9,125 nucleotides of DNA from an uncultured Pelagibacteraceae bacterium (GTDB taxonomy: Bacteria > Pseudomonadota > Alphaproteobacteria > Pelagibacterales > Pelagibacteraceae), in contig CACAWM010000022.1 of the NCBI GenBank assembly GCA_902536205.1, positions 1-9,125 of the forward strand. Direction: 5' to 3'. The position numbers and the translations under genes are program-made. Below are positions 1-7,776 of the stretch, piece by piece; position 1 is the stretch's first letter, and each line of letters starts with the position of its first letter. The notes under the pieces are model-generated. The model was not told the origin of the DNA, did not search any database, and saw only the letters and a list, made by a program, of their open reading frames with translations.

Positions 1-448
1 TCTTGTCTTTCTCTATTTCTAAATATTGAGCGTTATCCAAAATTTCCTTTTTGGTTAAATAATGAATCGCACCGGTAGTATTAATTATATTTTCACCTCT
101 TAAATTATCATGCTCCGGGCTAACTATAAGATCAAAATGTTTAAATGATATTTTTGGATCTTGTATATGAATGTTAAAAATTTCATTACCTAGTCTTTTC
201 TTTAATGCAATTGATGGTATTACACTTTTTCTTCCGCATGATATTATTACTTTACAATCGCAAACAAATTTATTTTTTACCAAATTTTCTGATATCGGAC
301 TGATTCGTGGTGGAATTAGACTCCAGAAAGATTTTAATTCAATTTTTTGGTGTTTGAAATTTAGACCCAAAGCTTTAGCTAATCCCTCAACTTGACTAAC
401 CATACCGTGCATACCTTGCGTTAAAAGAAGTGCTTTTAATTCCAACAT
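1..448 (-). CDS. ELM1-family protein (DUF1022/COG3660), N-terminal part, cut by the window edge
   Basis: Reading the minus strand from the ATG at 448 gives 149 codons without a stop, running off the left edge. Full-length members have about 320-340 residues, so slightly under half is present. Family signatures visible: an N-terminal strand (ALLLTQG, residues 6-12) and QVEGLAKALG (19-28); the SCGRKSVIPSIALKKR block (70-85); IQDP (95-98); and FDLIVSPEHDNLRG (105-118), which matches the family's conserved D-L-[IV]-[VI]-x-P-E-H-D-x-L-R-G signature. The family has a glycosyltransferase-B-like fold. The plant member, ELM1, acts in mitochondrial fission, but the bacterial role is unknown, so no biochemical function is claimed. 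The start is fixed by an in-frame TAA two codons upstream of the ATG; an AAGG lies about 12 nt upstream as a loosely placed ribosome binding site. It diverges from trxB across 23 bp. The family call is strong; the C-terminal half is unseen. Confidence 0.85.
   Translation of the reverse strand, partial: MLELKALLLTQGMHGMVSQVEGLAKALGLNFKHQKIELKSFWSLIPPRISPISENLVKNKFVCDCKVIISCGRKSVIPSIALKKRLGNEIFNIHIQDPKISFKHFDLIVSPEHDNLRGENIINTTGAIHYLTKKEILDNAQYLEIEKDK
421..439. repeat. Perfect inverted repeat, 7-bp arms, 5-nt spacer
   Basis: TTAAAAG (421-427) and CTTTTAA (433-439) are perfect inverted copies around a 5-nt spacer. The repeat lies within the first ten codons of the ELM1-family gene and 32 bp upstream of the trxB start, so it is placed where an operator or an RNA hairpin could influence either divergent gene. 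It may equally be chance: the arms are AT-rich and the site encodes a normal part of the ELM1 protein. Confidence 0.3.
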
Positions 449-471
449 TAGTTACTATATACCTTTACATT

Positions 472-1422
472 ATGAATAATAAATCAACAAAACATACAAA
501 AGTGTTAATTCTTGGATCAGGTCCAGCTGGTTATACGGCGGCTATTTATGCGGCTAGAGCCATGCTTAAACCCATACTTGTTCACGGTTCTCAGCCTGGG
601 GGACAATTAACTACTACAACTGACGTTGAGAATTACCCAGGATACTCAAAAGTGATTCAAGGTCCTTGGCTTATGGAAGAAATGAAAGGCCAAGCTGAAG
701 CTGTTGGAACAGAAATGATACAAGATCACATAAGTAAAGTTGATTTAACGAAAAAACCTTTCACAGCAACTGGTGATAGCGGGCAAATTTACACTGCAGA
801 TAGTTTCATAATTTCAACAGGCGCACAAGCTAGATGGTTAAATTTGAAGTCCGAGCAAGAATTCAGGGGTTTTGGAGTTTCAGCTTGCGCTACGTGTGAT
901 GGATTTTTCTTTAAAGAAAAAGAAGTAGCTGTAGTTGGCGGAGGAAACGCAGCTGTTGAAGAAGCAATGTTTCTAACTAAGTTTGCTTCAAAAGTTTATC
1001 TAATCCATAGAAGGAATGAATTAAGAGCAGAAAAAATGCTTCAAGCAAAATTAAAAGCAAACAAAAAAATAGAAATTATTTGGGACAGCGTTGTTGAAGA
1101 CGTATTAGGTACAAAAGAGCCTAAAACTGTGAATGCATTAAAAATTAAAAATGTAAAAAATAATAAAGTTAAAGATCTTAAAGTTGACGGTTTATTTATT
1201 GCTATAGGTCATGATCCAGCGACATCTTTGTTTAAAGATCAATTAAAAATGGATAAAGAAGGATACCTTATAACTCAACCTGACTCAACGGCTACAAATA
1301 TTCCAGGAGTATTTGCGGCTGGTGATGTAAAAGACAAAATTTTCAGACAAGCTGTTACAGCTGCTGGTATGGGCTGTATGTCTGCACTTGAAGCTGAAAA
1401 ATATTTATCTGAGTCTAATTAA
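472..1422 (+). CDS. trxB: Thioredoxin-disulfide reductase (NADPH, FAD)
   Basis: A 316-residue cytoplasmic flavoprotein that passes electrons from NADPH through FAD and a redox disulfide to thioredoxin. E. coli TrxB has 321 residues. The FAD-binding GSGPAG is at residues 15-20, GGQLTTTTDVENYPG at 43-57, the redox-active CATC (C139, C142) at 139-142, the NADPH-binding GGGNAA at 156-161 with HRRNELRA at 179-186 for the 2'-phosphate, and the second FAD motif FAAGD at 281-285. The start at 472 gives MNNKSTKHTKVLILGSG, which aligns directly with the E. coli N-terminus. A frame extension back to a GTG at 430 would add 14 residues absent from the family and run into the divergent ELM1 gene, so it is rejected. 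No clear Shine-Dalgarno sequence precedes 472. The 3' end overlaps convergent aatA by 8 bp. Confidence 0.97.
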   Translation: MNNKSTKHTKVLILGSGPAGYTAAIYAARAMLKPILVHGSQPGGQLTTTTDVENYPGYSKVIQGPWLMEEMKGQAEAVGTEMIQDHISKVDLTKKPFTATGDSGQIYTADSFIISTGAQARWLNLKSEQEFRGFGVSACATCDGFFFKEKEVAVVGGGNAAVEEAMFLTKFASKVYLIHRRNELRAEKMLQAKLKANKKIEIIWDSVVEDVLGTKEPKTVNALKIKNVKNNKVKDLKVDGLFIAIGHDPATSLFKDQLKMDKEGYLITQPDSTATNIPGVFAAGDVKDKIFRQAVTAAGMGCMSALEAEKYLSESN

Positions 1423-2602
1423 GGCTATTACAAAAAGATTTAATTCTTTCCATTGCTTTCTTTAAATTATCCATTGATGTGGCATAAGATATTCTAAAGT
1501 AACCTTCTAAACCAAAAGCAGAACCTTGAACAACGGCTACCTCGGCTTTTTCCAACAACTTTTCTACAAAGTCTTTGTCAGTTTTTAGTTTAGTTTTGTT
1601 GTTCAGTAATTTTTTACAATTAGGAAAAACGTAAAAAGCTCCTTCAGGACTTAAACAACTTATACCTTTTATGTTATTTAAACTATCAACAACAAAATTT
1701 CTTCTTTCTTTAAAGGAATTTGATCTCTCTAAAATAAAGTCTTGTGTTCCGTTCAAAGCTTCTACTGCAGCTGCTTGACTTATTGATGTGGGATTACTAG
1801 TTGATTGGGATTGAATTTTAGCCATTGCTTTAATAATTTCTTTTGGGCCCGCAGCATAACCTATCCTCCAGCCAGTCATTGAGTAAGATTTACTCACTCC
1901 ATTCATTGTTAAAGTTCTGCTTTTTAATTTTTCAATTTGGGCAATTGTAAAAAATTTAAAACCGTCATATGTAATATGTTCGTAAATATCATCGCTTAAA
2001 ATATATAAATTTTTATATTTTATTAAAATTTTTGATAAAGCTATTATCTCATCTTTAGTATATCCAGAGCCTGTAGGGTTAGATGGAGAGTTTATAATTA
2101 TCCACTTTGTTTTCTTTGAAACTGCCTTTTTTAATTTCTCTGGTGTTAATTTAAAATTATTTTTTTCATCACATTTAATTATTTTGGGTTTTCCCCCAGC
2201 TAACAAAACAATGTCAGGATAAGAAACCCAATAAGGGGCTGGAATAATTACCTCGTCACCTTTATTTATGGTTGCCATAAAAGCGTTATATAAAACTTGC
2301 TTTCCACCAGTTCCAACTGAAATTTGATCAAGCTCATATGATAAATTATTTTCTCTAGAAAATTTTGCCTGGATAGCTTTTTTTAACGCTGGGGTTCCAT
2401 CCACTGCAGTATATTTCGTATCGCCTTTTCTAATCGCTTTGATTGCTGCTTCTTTAATATTATCTGGAGTATCAAAATCAGGCTCTCCAGCACCTAAACC
2501 TATTACATCCTTTCCAGCAGCTCTCATTTCTCTAGCTTTTGAGGTAACTGCTATTGTAGGCGACGGTTTTATACGTTTTAAACTATTGGAAACTATGCTC
2601 AT
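1415..2602 (-). CDS. aatA: Pyridoxal-phosphate aspartate aminotransferase, class I (subgroup Ib type)
   Basis: A 395-residue cytoplasmic fold-type I aminotransferase that interconverts aspartate + 2-oxoglutarate and oxaloacetate + glutamate. Visible motifs: GAGEPDFDTP (38-47); GTGGKQ (97-102), whose K101 corresponds to the distal-carboxylate-binding Lys of Thermus-type enzymes; PYWVSYP (123-129) with the stacking W125; NSPSNPTG (171-178) with the PLP-contacting N175; SDDIYE (203-208) with D204 and Y207; SKSYSMTGWRIGYAAGP (237-253) with Schiff-base K238; and FRISYA (369-374) with R370 for the substrate alpha-carboxylate. Some Ib enzymes also transaminate prephenate to arogenate, which the sequence alone cannot settle. 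The gene diverges from uvrB across 38 bp and converges on trxB with an 8-bp overlap. No Shine-Dalgarno sequence is evident upstream of the ATG. Confidence 0.94.
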   Translation of the reverse strand: MSIVSNSLKRIKPSPTIAVTSKAREMRAAGKDVIGLGAGEPDFDTPDNIKEAAIKAIRKGDTKYTAVDGTPALKKAIQAKFSRENNLSYELDQISVGTGGKQVLYNAFMATINKGDEVIIPAPYWVSYPDIVLLAGGKPKIIKCDEKNNFKLTPEKLKKAVSKKTKWIIINSPSNPTGSGYTKDEIIALSKILIKYKNLYILSDDIYEHITYDGFKFFTIAQIEKLKSRTLTMNGVSKSYSMTGWRIGYAAGPKEIIKAMAKIQSQSTSNPTSISQAAAVEALNGTQDFILERSNSFKERRNFVVDSLNNIKGISCLSPEGAFYVFPNCKKLLNNKTKLKTDKDFVEKLLEKAEVAVVQGSAFGLEGYFRISYATSMDNLKKAMERIKSFCNSLN

Positions 2603-2615
2603 TGAAATTTATAAT
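2586..2615 (+). promoter_or_regulatory. Candidate sigma-70-type promoter for the uvrB operon
   Basis: TTGGAA (2586-2591, four of six matches to TTGACA) lies 18 bp upstream of a perfect TATAAT (2610-2615). A second TATAAT overlaps at 2615-2620. Transcription would begin near 2622, leaving a leader of about 19 nt before the uvrB ATG at 2641. The -35 lies within the first codons of divergent aatA. No alphaproteobacterial LexA box (GTTC-N7-GTTC) is visible in the gap. TATAAT-like words are common by chance in sequence this AT-rich, so the call is moderate. Confidence 0.4.
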
Positions 2616-2639
2616 ATAATTAATTTATTATTAACACAA
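2611..2639 (-). promoter_or_regulatory. Possible aatA promoter overlapping the uvrB promoter
   Basis: On the minus strand, TTGTGT (2639-2634) is followed after 17 bp by TATTAT (2616-2611; five of six matches to TATAAT). Transcription would begin near 2604, only a few bases before the aatA ATG at 2602, implying a leaderless or nearly leaderless mRNA, in keeping with the lack of a Shine-Dalgarno sequence. The -35 is poor and the region is almost pure A/T, so this is tentative. Confidence 0.22.
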
Positions 2640-2640
2640 A

Positions 2641-4812
2641 ATGCAAAATACTTATCAAGAAAAATTAGCTGATCTAGAAGTTAATAACTCAAAAAAAATT
2701 AAGAAGTTAGAGGGAGGTATTAACTTTAAAATCAAAAGTGATTTTCAACCTAGCGGGGACCAACCGGAGGCTATAAAGCAAATATTAAAAAACTTAAAAG
2801 ATAACAAACAAGAACAAGTGCTTTTGGGGGTTACTGGATCGGGTAAAACTTTTACAATGGCAAAAGTTATCGAAAAGGCTAATAGGCCAGCTCTTATTCT
2901 AGCGCCAAATAAAACTTTAGCTGCTCAATTGTATGGAGAGTTTAAAAGTTTTTTCCCAGACAATGCTGTAGAATATTTTGTGTCATATTATGATTACTAC
3001 ACTCCAGAAGCATACGTTCCTAGATCTGATACTTATATAGAAAAAGAAGCTTCAATTAATGAGCAAATTGATCGTATGAGACACTCGGCAACAAGATCTT
3101 TATTGGAAAGAGATGATGTAATTATTGTTGCAAGTGTATCATGTATTTATGGTTTAGGTTCTGTAGAGGCGTACTCAAAAATGACAATTACTTTGAAAAA
3201 GAATTATGAGTATGAACGGGATGATTTAATCAAAGCTTTTATAAACTTACAGTACAAAAGAAATGATCAAAATTTTTTTAGAGGCACTTTTAGAGTAAGA
3301 GGAGAAAATCTAGAAATTTTTCCATCGCATTTGGAAGATAGAGCTTGGAGAATAAGTTTTAATTTAAATAAATTAGAAAAGATTGAAGAATTTGATCCAC
3401 TTACTGGTGATAAAACAAATGATTACTCCATTATAAAAATTTACGCTAATAGCCACTACATAACTCCAAAACCAACTATCGATCAAGCTATTAGACAAAT
3501 AAAATCTGAATTAGCTGAAACTTTAAAAAAACACAGAGAAGACAATAAACTTTTAGAAGAGCAGCGACTAAGAGAAAGAACTAAATTTGATTTAGAAATG
3601 ATTGAAGCAACTGGAACTTGTGCAGGTATCGAAAATTATTCAAGGTTTTTATCTGGACGAAAAGCTGGAGAACCTCCGCCTACTCTATTTGAATATTTTC
3701 CAGATAACGCAATTATATTTGTAGATGAAAGTCACGTGACTGTTCCTCAGTTAAATGGAATGTATAAAGGAGACCGTACAAGAAAGAGCACCTTGGCTGA
3801 GTATGGATTTAGACTACCGTCCTGTATGGATAATAGACCTTTAAAATTTGAAGAGTGGGATTTAATGAGAACACAAACTGTATTCGTGTCTGCTACTCCA
3901 GGGCCATGGGAACTCAAACAAACCAGCAATAAACATATTGATCAAATCATTAGACCCACAGGTTTAATAGATCCACCAGTAGAAATAAGGCCAGCTAAAA
4001 CTCAGGTAGATGATCTTATGCATGAAGCAAAAGAAATAGTGAAAAAAGGTTATAGAGTTCTTGCCACAACACTTACTAAAAAGATGGCAGAAGATCTAAC
4101 TGAATACCTTCACGAAAATGGTCTTAAAGTAAGATACATGCACTCCGACATAGATACTTTAGAAAGAATTGAAATTATTAGAGATTTAAGAATGGGGGTA
4201 TTTGATATTCTTGTTGGCATAAATTTATTGAGAGAGGGACTAGATATACCTGAGTGCGCTTTGGTTGCAATATTAGATGCAGATAAAGAAGGTTTTTTAA
4301 GATCTGAAACTTCTTTAATACAAACTATTGGAAGAGCTGCTCGTAACATAGATGGTAAAGTAATTTTGTATGCTGATAAAGTCACAAAAAGTATTGATAA
4401 AGCTATAAAGGAAACTGAAAGAAGAAGAAATAAGCAGTTAGAATATAATAAAAAAAATGGGATAACTGCAGAGTCTGTAAAAAAAGAGATCAGCGATATA
4501 TTAGAGTCAGTTTATGAAAAAGATTACGTAAAAATTAGTGAAGGCTCAAATGTAGGCGGGAACTTAAAAAAGCATCTAAAAGCATTAAATAGAAAGATGA
4601 AGGAAGCTGCATCTAATTTAGAGTTTGAGGAGGCTGCAAAATTAAGAGATGAAATGAGAAAGTTGGAGGCAAGTGAACTTGAAATAACTTTAAATCCAAA
4701 AATTTCTCAATATAATTTAAAAAGTAAGGTTTACCCAAAAGGGAGATCAACGATGGGAATGCCAGGTACAAAACCTAAAAAGGCAATAAAAAAATGGAAG
4801 CCAAAAAAATAA
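2641..4812 (+). CDS. uvrB: UvrABC excinuclease subunit B (damage-verifying helicase)
   Basis: UvrB receives DNA from UvrA, verifies bulky lesions by threading a strand behind its beta-hairpin, and recruits UvrC. The 723 residues compare with 673 in E. coli. After a 30-residue charged N-terminal extension come [11 protein letters not shown] (35-45), Walker A GVTGSGKT (63-70), the beta-hairpin region [12 protein letters not shown] (116-127), the Walker B-type DESH (362-365), SATPG (417-421), HSDIDTLER (501-509), INLLREGLD (527-535) and QTIGRAARN (561-569). A UVR domain for UvrC contact lies at about 645-680 ([17 protein letters not shown]). The last 40 residues form a Lys-rich tail with [12 protein letters not shown] (701-712), a type I associate with alphaproteobacterial UvrB. 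The first gene of the run; its 3' end overlaps the SDR start by 19 bp. All helicase motifs are intact. Confidence 0.98.
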   Translation: MQNTYQEKLADLEVNNSKKIKKLEGGINFKIKSDFQPSGDQPEAIKQILKNLKDNKQEQVLLGVTGSGKTFTMAKVIEKANRPALILAPNKTLAAQLYGEFKSFFPDNAVEYFVSYYDYYTPEAYVPRSDTYIEKEASINEQIDRMRHSATRSLLERDDVIIVASVSCIYGLGSVEAYSKMTITLKKNYEYERDDLIKAFINLQYKRNDQNFFRGTFRVRGENLEIFPSHLEDRAWRISFNLNKLEKIEEFDPLTGDKTNDYSIIKIYANSHYITPKPTIDQAIRQIKSELAETLKKHREDNKLLEEQRLRERTKFDLEMIEATGTCAGIENYSRFLSGRKAGEPPPTLFEYFPDNAIIFVDESHVTVPQLNGMYKGDRTRKSTLAEYGFRLPSCMDNRPLKFEEWDLMRTQTVFVSATPGPWELKQTSNKHIDQIIRPTGLIDPPVEIRPAKTQVDDLMHEAKEIVKKGYRVLATTLTKKMAEDLTEYLHENGLKVRYMHSDIDTLERIEIIRDLRMGVFDILVGINLLREGLDIPECALVAILDADKEGFLRSETSLIQTIGRAARNIDGKVILYADKVTKSIDKAIKETERRRNKQLEYNKKNGITAESVKKEISDILESVYEKDYVKISEGSNVGGNLKKHLKALNRKMKEAASNLEFEEAAKLRDEMRKLEASELEITLNPKISQYNLKSKVYPKGRSTMGMPGTKPKKAIKKWKPKK

Positions 4813-5549
4813 TTATTACTGGTGGAGCTACAAGGATCGGTGCTGCAATTGCAAAAAGCTTAGTAAATTATGATACTAAAATGGTTATTCATTTTAATAA
4901 ATCTAAAAGTAGTGCTTTAAAATTAAAAAAAGAACTAGAGGAGCTTGGCGCTGAGACTTTTCTATTAAAAGCAGATTTGAATAATTTTAAGCAATCCAAT
5001 AATTTAATTAGGACTGCACATAAAAAGATGAAAGGCTTAGATTGTCTAATTAATAATGCTTCTATTTTTGAAAATGATAATCTTGAGAATTTCTCTGAAA
5101 AATCATTTTCAAAACATATTAATGTAAACTTAAAAGCGCCTGCTATTCTGACTCAAAACTTTTATAAATTATTGAAAAATAAAGAGGGATGTATTGTGAA
5201 TATTATTGACCAAAGAGTTGAAAAATTAACTCCTTTTTTTTTCTCATATACTTTAAGTAAATCCTCTTTAGCGGTTTTAACAAAAACCTCAGCGATGAAA
5301 TTGGCTCCTAATATTAGAGTGAATGGTATCTCACCTGGTCCTACTTTAAAAAATAAAAGACAATCTGAGAGACATTTTAAGAATCAGTGGAAGTCAATAA
5401 TATTAAGAAAAAAAGTAGATTTAGAAAATATCTGTAATGGGGTAAAATTCCTTATTAAAAGCAAAAGTATAACTGGAGAAATAATTAATATTGATGGTGG
5501 GCAAAGACTAGCATGGCAAACGCCTGATATAATTAATACAAAAGAATGA
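4794..5549 (+). CDS. Short-chain reductase, pteridine reductase / FolM-like
   Basis: A 251-residue SDR, probably an NADPH-dependent reductase of dihydropterins or dihydrofolate. The cofactor motif TGGATRIG (9-16) carries R14, and K36 follows the second strand (HFNKS, 33-37); both suit the NADPH 2'-phosphate. NNAS is at 87-90 and the structural Asn at N112. The usual catalytic Ser position holds D139 (VNIIDQ), followed by Y152 and K156 in SYTLSK. The Asp-13-Tyr-4-Lys spacing equals that of Leishmania PTR1 (D181, Y194, K198), and E. coli FolM also has Asp there. The C-terminal [15 protein letters not shown] (231-245) is SDR-typical. The start lies inside the uvrB tail, with AAGG (4780-4783) 10 nt upstream. 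It overlaps the folB-like gene by ATGA, supporting a pterin/folate role. Fold and active-site class are firm; the exact substrate is inferred. Confidence 0.85.
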   Translation: MEAKKIIITGGATRIGAAIAKSLVNYDTKMVIHFNKSKSSALKLKKELEELGAETFLLKADLNNFKQSNNLIRTAHKKMKGLDCLINNASIFENDNLENFSEKSFSKHINVNLKAPAILTQNFYKLLKNKEGCIVNIIDQRVEKLTPFFFSYTLSKSSLAVLTKTSAMKLAPNIRVNGISPGPTLKNKRQSERHFKNQWKSIILRKKVDLENICNGVKFLIKSKSITGEIINIDGGQRLAWQTPDIINTKE

Positions 5550-5941
5550 AAATAATAAAATTTAAAAAAAGAGAAAAATTTAAATACAAAAGAAAAGTAA
5601 TCATTAAAGATCTTACCTTGAAGATTTTAGTTGGAATACATAACTTTGAAAAAAAAAATAAGCAAAGGGTAAAATTTAATATTGAAATTTTGACAGATCC
5701 TTTTGTGTCTCCAAATAGAAGAGACTTAAATTCAATTTTAAATTATGAAGAAGTTGTAATGAAAATTGAAAAACTTACAAACTTTAAACACCATGAATTA
5801 CTTGAGGATTTGGCAGAGAATATTTTTAATATTATTTTTAAAAATAAACTTGTTAAAAAAATAAATTTAAAATTAGAAAAATTAGATATCCTTAAAAAAA
5901 CTAAATCAGTTGGTATTGAAGTTTCAAAGACTAAATTATGA
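5546..5941 (+). CDS. folB: Dihydroneopterin aldolase (FolB-like)
   Basis: A 131-residue member of the FolB/FolX tunnel-fold family. FolB cleaves 7,8-dihydroneopterin to 6-hydroxymethyl-7,8-dihydropterin and glycolaldehyde in folate synthesis. Visible family features: [21 protein letters not shown] (about 20-40), with E35 at the conserved substrate-binding Glu; NYEEV with Y67; the [13 protein letters not shown] block with E87; and LEKLD with K112 at the catalytic Lys position, ending in SVGIEVSK. The first 17 residues are an extra Lys-rich stretch; most FolB proteins begin about where residue 18 lies here. The start is supported by the ATGA overlap with the upstream SDR stop, although no strong Shine-Dalgarno is seen, and its own stop overlaps uvrC by ATGA. 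The sequence is diverged and very Lys-rich, so epimerase (FolX-like) activity cannot be excluded. Confidence 0.87.
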   Translation: MKIIKFKKREKFKYKRKVIIKDLTLKILVGIHNFEKKNKQRVKFNIEILTDPFVSPNRRDLNSILNYEEVVMKIEKLTNFKHHELLEDLAENIFNIIFKNKLVKKINLKLEKLDILKKTKSVGIEVSKTKL

Positions 5942-7776
5942 TAAACAGTTTAGAGTTAGGTAAAAAAGTAATTAAAGATCAAATACCATTAATTCCTAAA
6001 AATCCTGGCGTATATAAAATGTTGAGCTCAACAGGAGAAATTCTTTATATTGGTAAAGCAAAAAATATCCCAAACAGACTTAAGAGTTACGTAACAGACT
6101 CAAATCTACCTATTAGGACTGAGAGAATGTTATCTCTAACTCATAACTTAGAGACAACTACTACAAGTAATGAAAGTGAGGCTTTATTGCTTGAAGCAAA
6201 CTTAATTAAAAAACATAAACCTCGGTACAACATTTTATTAAGAGACGATAAATCTTTTCCATACATATACATTGGTAATAAAGATAAATGGCCTCAACTA
6301 ACTAAGTTAAGAGGAAAAAAATCAAAAACAGGTTATTATTTTGGTCCATTTGCATCAATAGGTTCAGCCAACTGGACAATTAAAATTCTACAAAAGATTT
6401 TTCAATTAAGGGTTTGTGATGATACAGTTTTTAAAAATAGAGAACGTCCGTGTATTCTTTATCAAATTAAAAGATGCTCTGGACCCTGTGTTGGGCATAT
6501 TCAAGAAAAAGATTATTTATCTACCGTAAATGATGCGATAGATTTTATTTCAGGTAAATCAAGAAGAATTCAAAAAAACTTATCTAAAGAGATGGAAGAA
6601 TCCAGTAAAGAACTTGATTACGAAAAAGCAGCTATCGCAAGAGATAGAATAAAAGCTTTAACTCAAATACAAACATCTCAAAAGATTAATCAAACCAATT
6701 TAAATGAAGCTGATGTAATAAGTATCTATAAAGAAACTGGAAAAACTTGCATTCAGGTTTTCTTTTTTAGATCCAAACAAAACTGGGGTAACCAAGCATT
6801 TTATCCAAAACATGATACGGATGATAAAATTGAGGAAATTTTATCATCTTTTTTATCTCAATTTTATGAAAACAAAACTATACCTGCTTTAATTCTTACA
6901 AACATTGAAACTAAAGAGAAAAAACTTCTTGAGAAAACATTCTCCTCAAAAGAAAGTAAACAGATAATAATTAAAAAAGCTAAAGCAAAAAATGAAGTAT
7001 CTATTTCAAAACTAGCTGAAAAAAATGCAAAACAAGCATTAAAACAAAAACTAGTTCAATCTGATACGAATAATAATTTAATTGAATCTCTTGCTGCTAA
7101 ATTTAAACTTAATAGCAATATAGATCTTATAGAAGTTTATGATAACAGTCATATTCAAGGTACAGACTCTATTGGAGCGCTAATATGCTTTAGTAATGAT
7201 GGTTTTGTTAAAAAAAGATATAGAAAATTTAATATCAAGGATGAGAAAATAAAAAATGATGATTATGGAATGATGAAAGAAGTTTTATTTAGAAGATTTT
7301 CAAAAGCTATAAAAGAAAAATCAGGTTCGTTATCTCTTCCAGATTTGATTTTAATTGACGGGGGTAAAGGACAATATTCAGTAAGTAGAGAGGTTTTGAA
7401 TGAACTTGGTTTACACGATCTACCAATTTTGGCTGTGGCTAAAGGTAAAAGAAGAAATGCAGGAGAAGAAAAAATTTATCACAATAATAAAGAGTTTATC
7501 TTAAACAAAAATGACCCCCTTCTATTTTTTATTCAAAGACTAAGAGATGAGGCGCATAGATTTGCTATTAGCACTCATAGAGCTAAAAGAAAGAAAAACC
7601 TTAGTAAGTCTTTGCTAGATCAAATTCAAGGAATAGGGAAACAAAGAAAGCGAGCTCTGTTAAATCATTTTGGGTCTGCGCGAGCTGTAGAGTCTGCAAG
7701 TTATGATGATTTAAAGTCAGTTGAAGGAATTGAAGACAATATCGCAAAGAAAATATATGATTATTTTCACGAATAA
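5938..7776 (+). CDS. uvrC: UvrABC excinuclease subunit C (dual-incision nuclease)
   Basis: UvrC joins the UvrB-DNA complex and cuts 3' and then 5' of the lesion. The length, 612 residues, matches E. coli (610). The GIY-YIG domain for the 3' cut has GVY (24-26), YIG (37-39), R47 and metal-binding E86. A Cys cluster C160, C172, C180, C184 follows; in E. coli UvrC this region is reported to hold an iron-sulfur cluster. A UVR domain for UvrB contact is at about 213-241 ([16 protein letters not shown]). The RNase H-like domain for the 5' cut keeps D402 (VYDNSHIQG), D441/D442 (DDYGMM), D474 (LIDGGKGQ) and H540 (RDEAH). Tandem helix-hairpin-helix motifs for DNA binding occupy about 556-612 ([18 protein letters not shown] and [12 protein letters not shown]). 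All catalytic residues are present. It is coupled to folB by ATGA and abuts pgsA directly. Confidence 0.98.
   Translation: MINSLELGKKVIKDQIPLIPKNPGVYKMLSSTGEILYIGKAKNIPNRLKSYVTDSNLPIRTERMLSLTHNLETTTTSNESEALLLEANLIKKHKPRYNILLRDDKSFPYIYIGNKDKWPQLTKLRGKKSKTGYYFGPFASIGSANWTIKILQKIFQLRVCDDTVFKNRERPCILYQIKRCSGPCVGHIQEKDYLSTVNDAIDFISGKSRRIQKNLSKEMEESSKELDYEKAAIARDRIKALTQIQTSQKINQTNLNEADVISIYKETGKTCIQVFFFRSKQNWGNQAFYPKHDTDDKIEEILSSFLSQFYENKTIPALILTNIETKEKKLLEKTFSSKESKQIIIKKAKAKNEVSISKLAEKNAKQALKQKLVQSDTNNNLIESLAAKFKLNSNIDLIEVYDNSHIQGTDSIGALICFSNDGFVKKRYRKFNIKDEKIKNDDYGMMKEVLFRRFSKAIKEKSGSLSLPDLILIDGGKGQYSVSREVLNELGLHDLPILAVAKGKRRNAGEEKIYHNNKEFILNKNDPLLFFIQRLRDEAHRFAISTHRAKRKKNLSKSLLDQIQGIGKQRKRALLNHFGSARAVESASYDDLKSVEGIEDNIAKKIYDYFHE

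Noticed and set aside
171..395. Plus-strand 74-codon frame near the left edge
   Set aside because: It lies opposite the ELM1-family gene, whose minus-strand frame carries recognisable family motifs; the plus-strand protein has no recognisable feature.
430..471. GTG-initiated 14-residue extension of TrxB
   Set aside because: It runs into the first codons of the divergent ELM1 gene and is absent from the TrxB family; the ATG at 472 aligns with the E. coli N-terminus.
1400..1450. Search for a terminator hairpin between convergent trxB and aatA
   Set aside because: No stem with a following T-run is visible on either strand; the genes simply overlap by 8 bp.
2619..2634. TTAAT-TTATT-ATTAA inverted repeat in the aatA-uvrB gap
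   Set aside because: Five-base A/T-only arms in a nearly pure A/T spacer are not distinguishable from chance.
2439..2672. Plus-strand 77-codon frame across the aatA start and uvrB start
   Set aside because: It is antisense to conserved aatA codons and overlaps the uvrB start in another frame, with no recognisable motif.
3747..4385. Two minus-strand frames (3747-3929 and 4110-4385)
   Set aside because: Both are antisense to conserved UvrB helicase motifs and show no protein-like features of their own.
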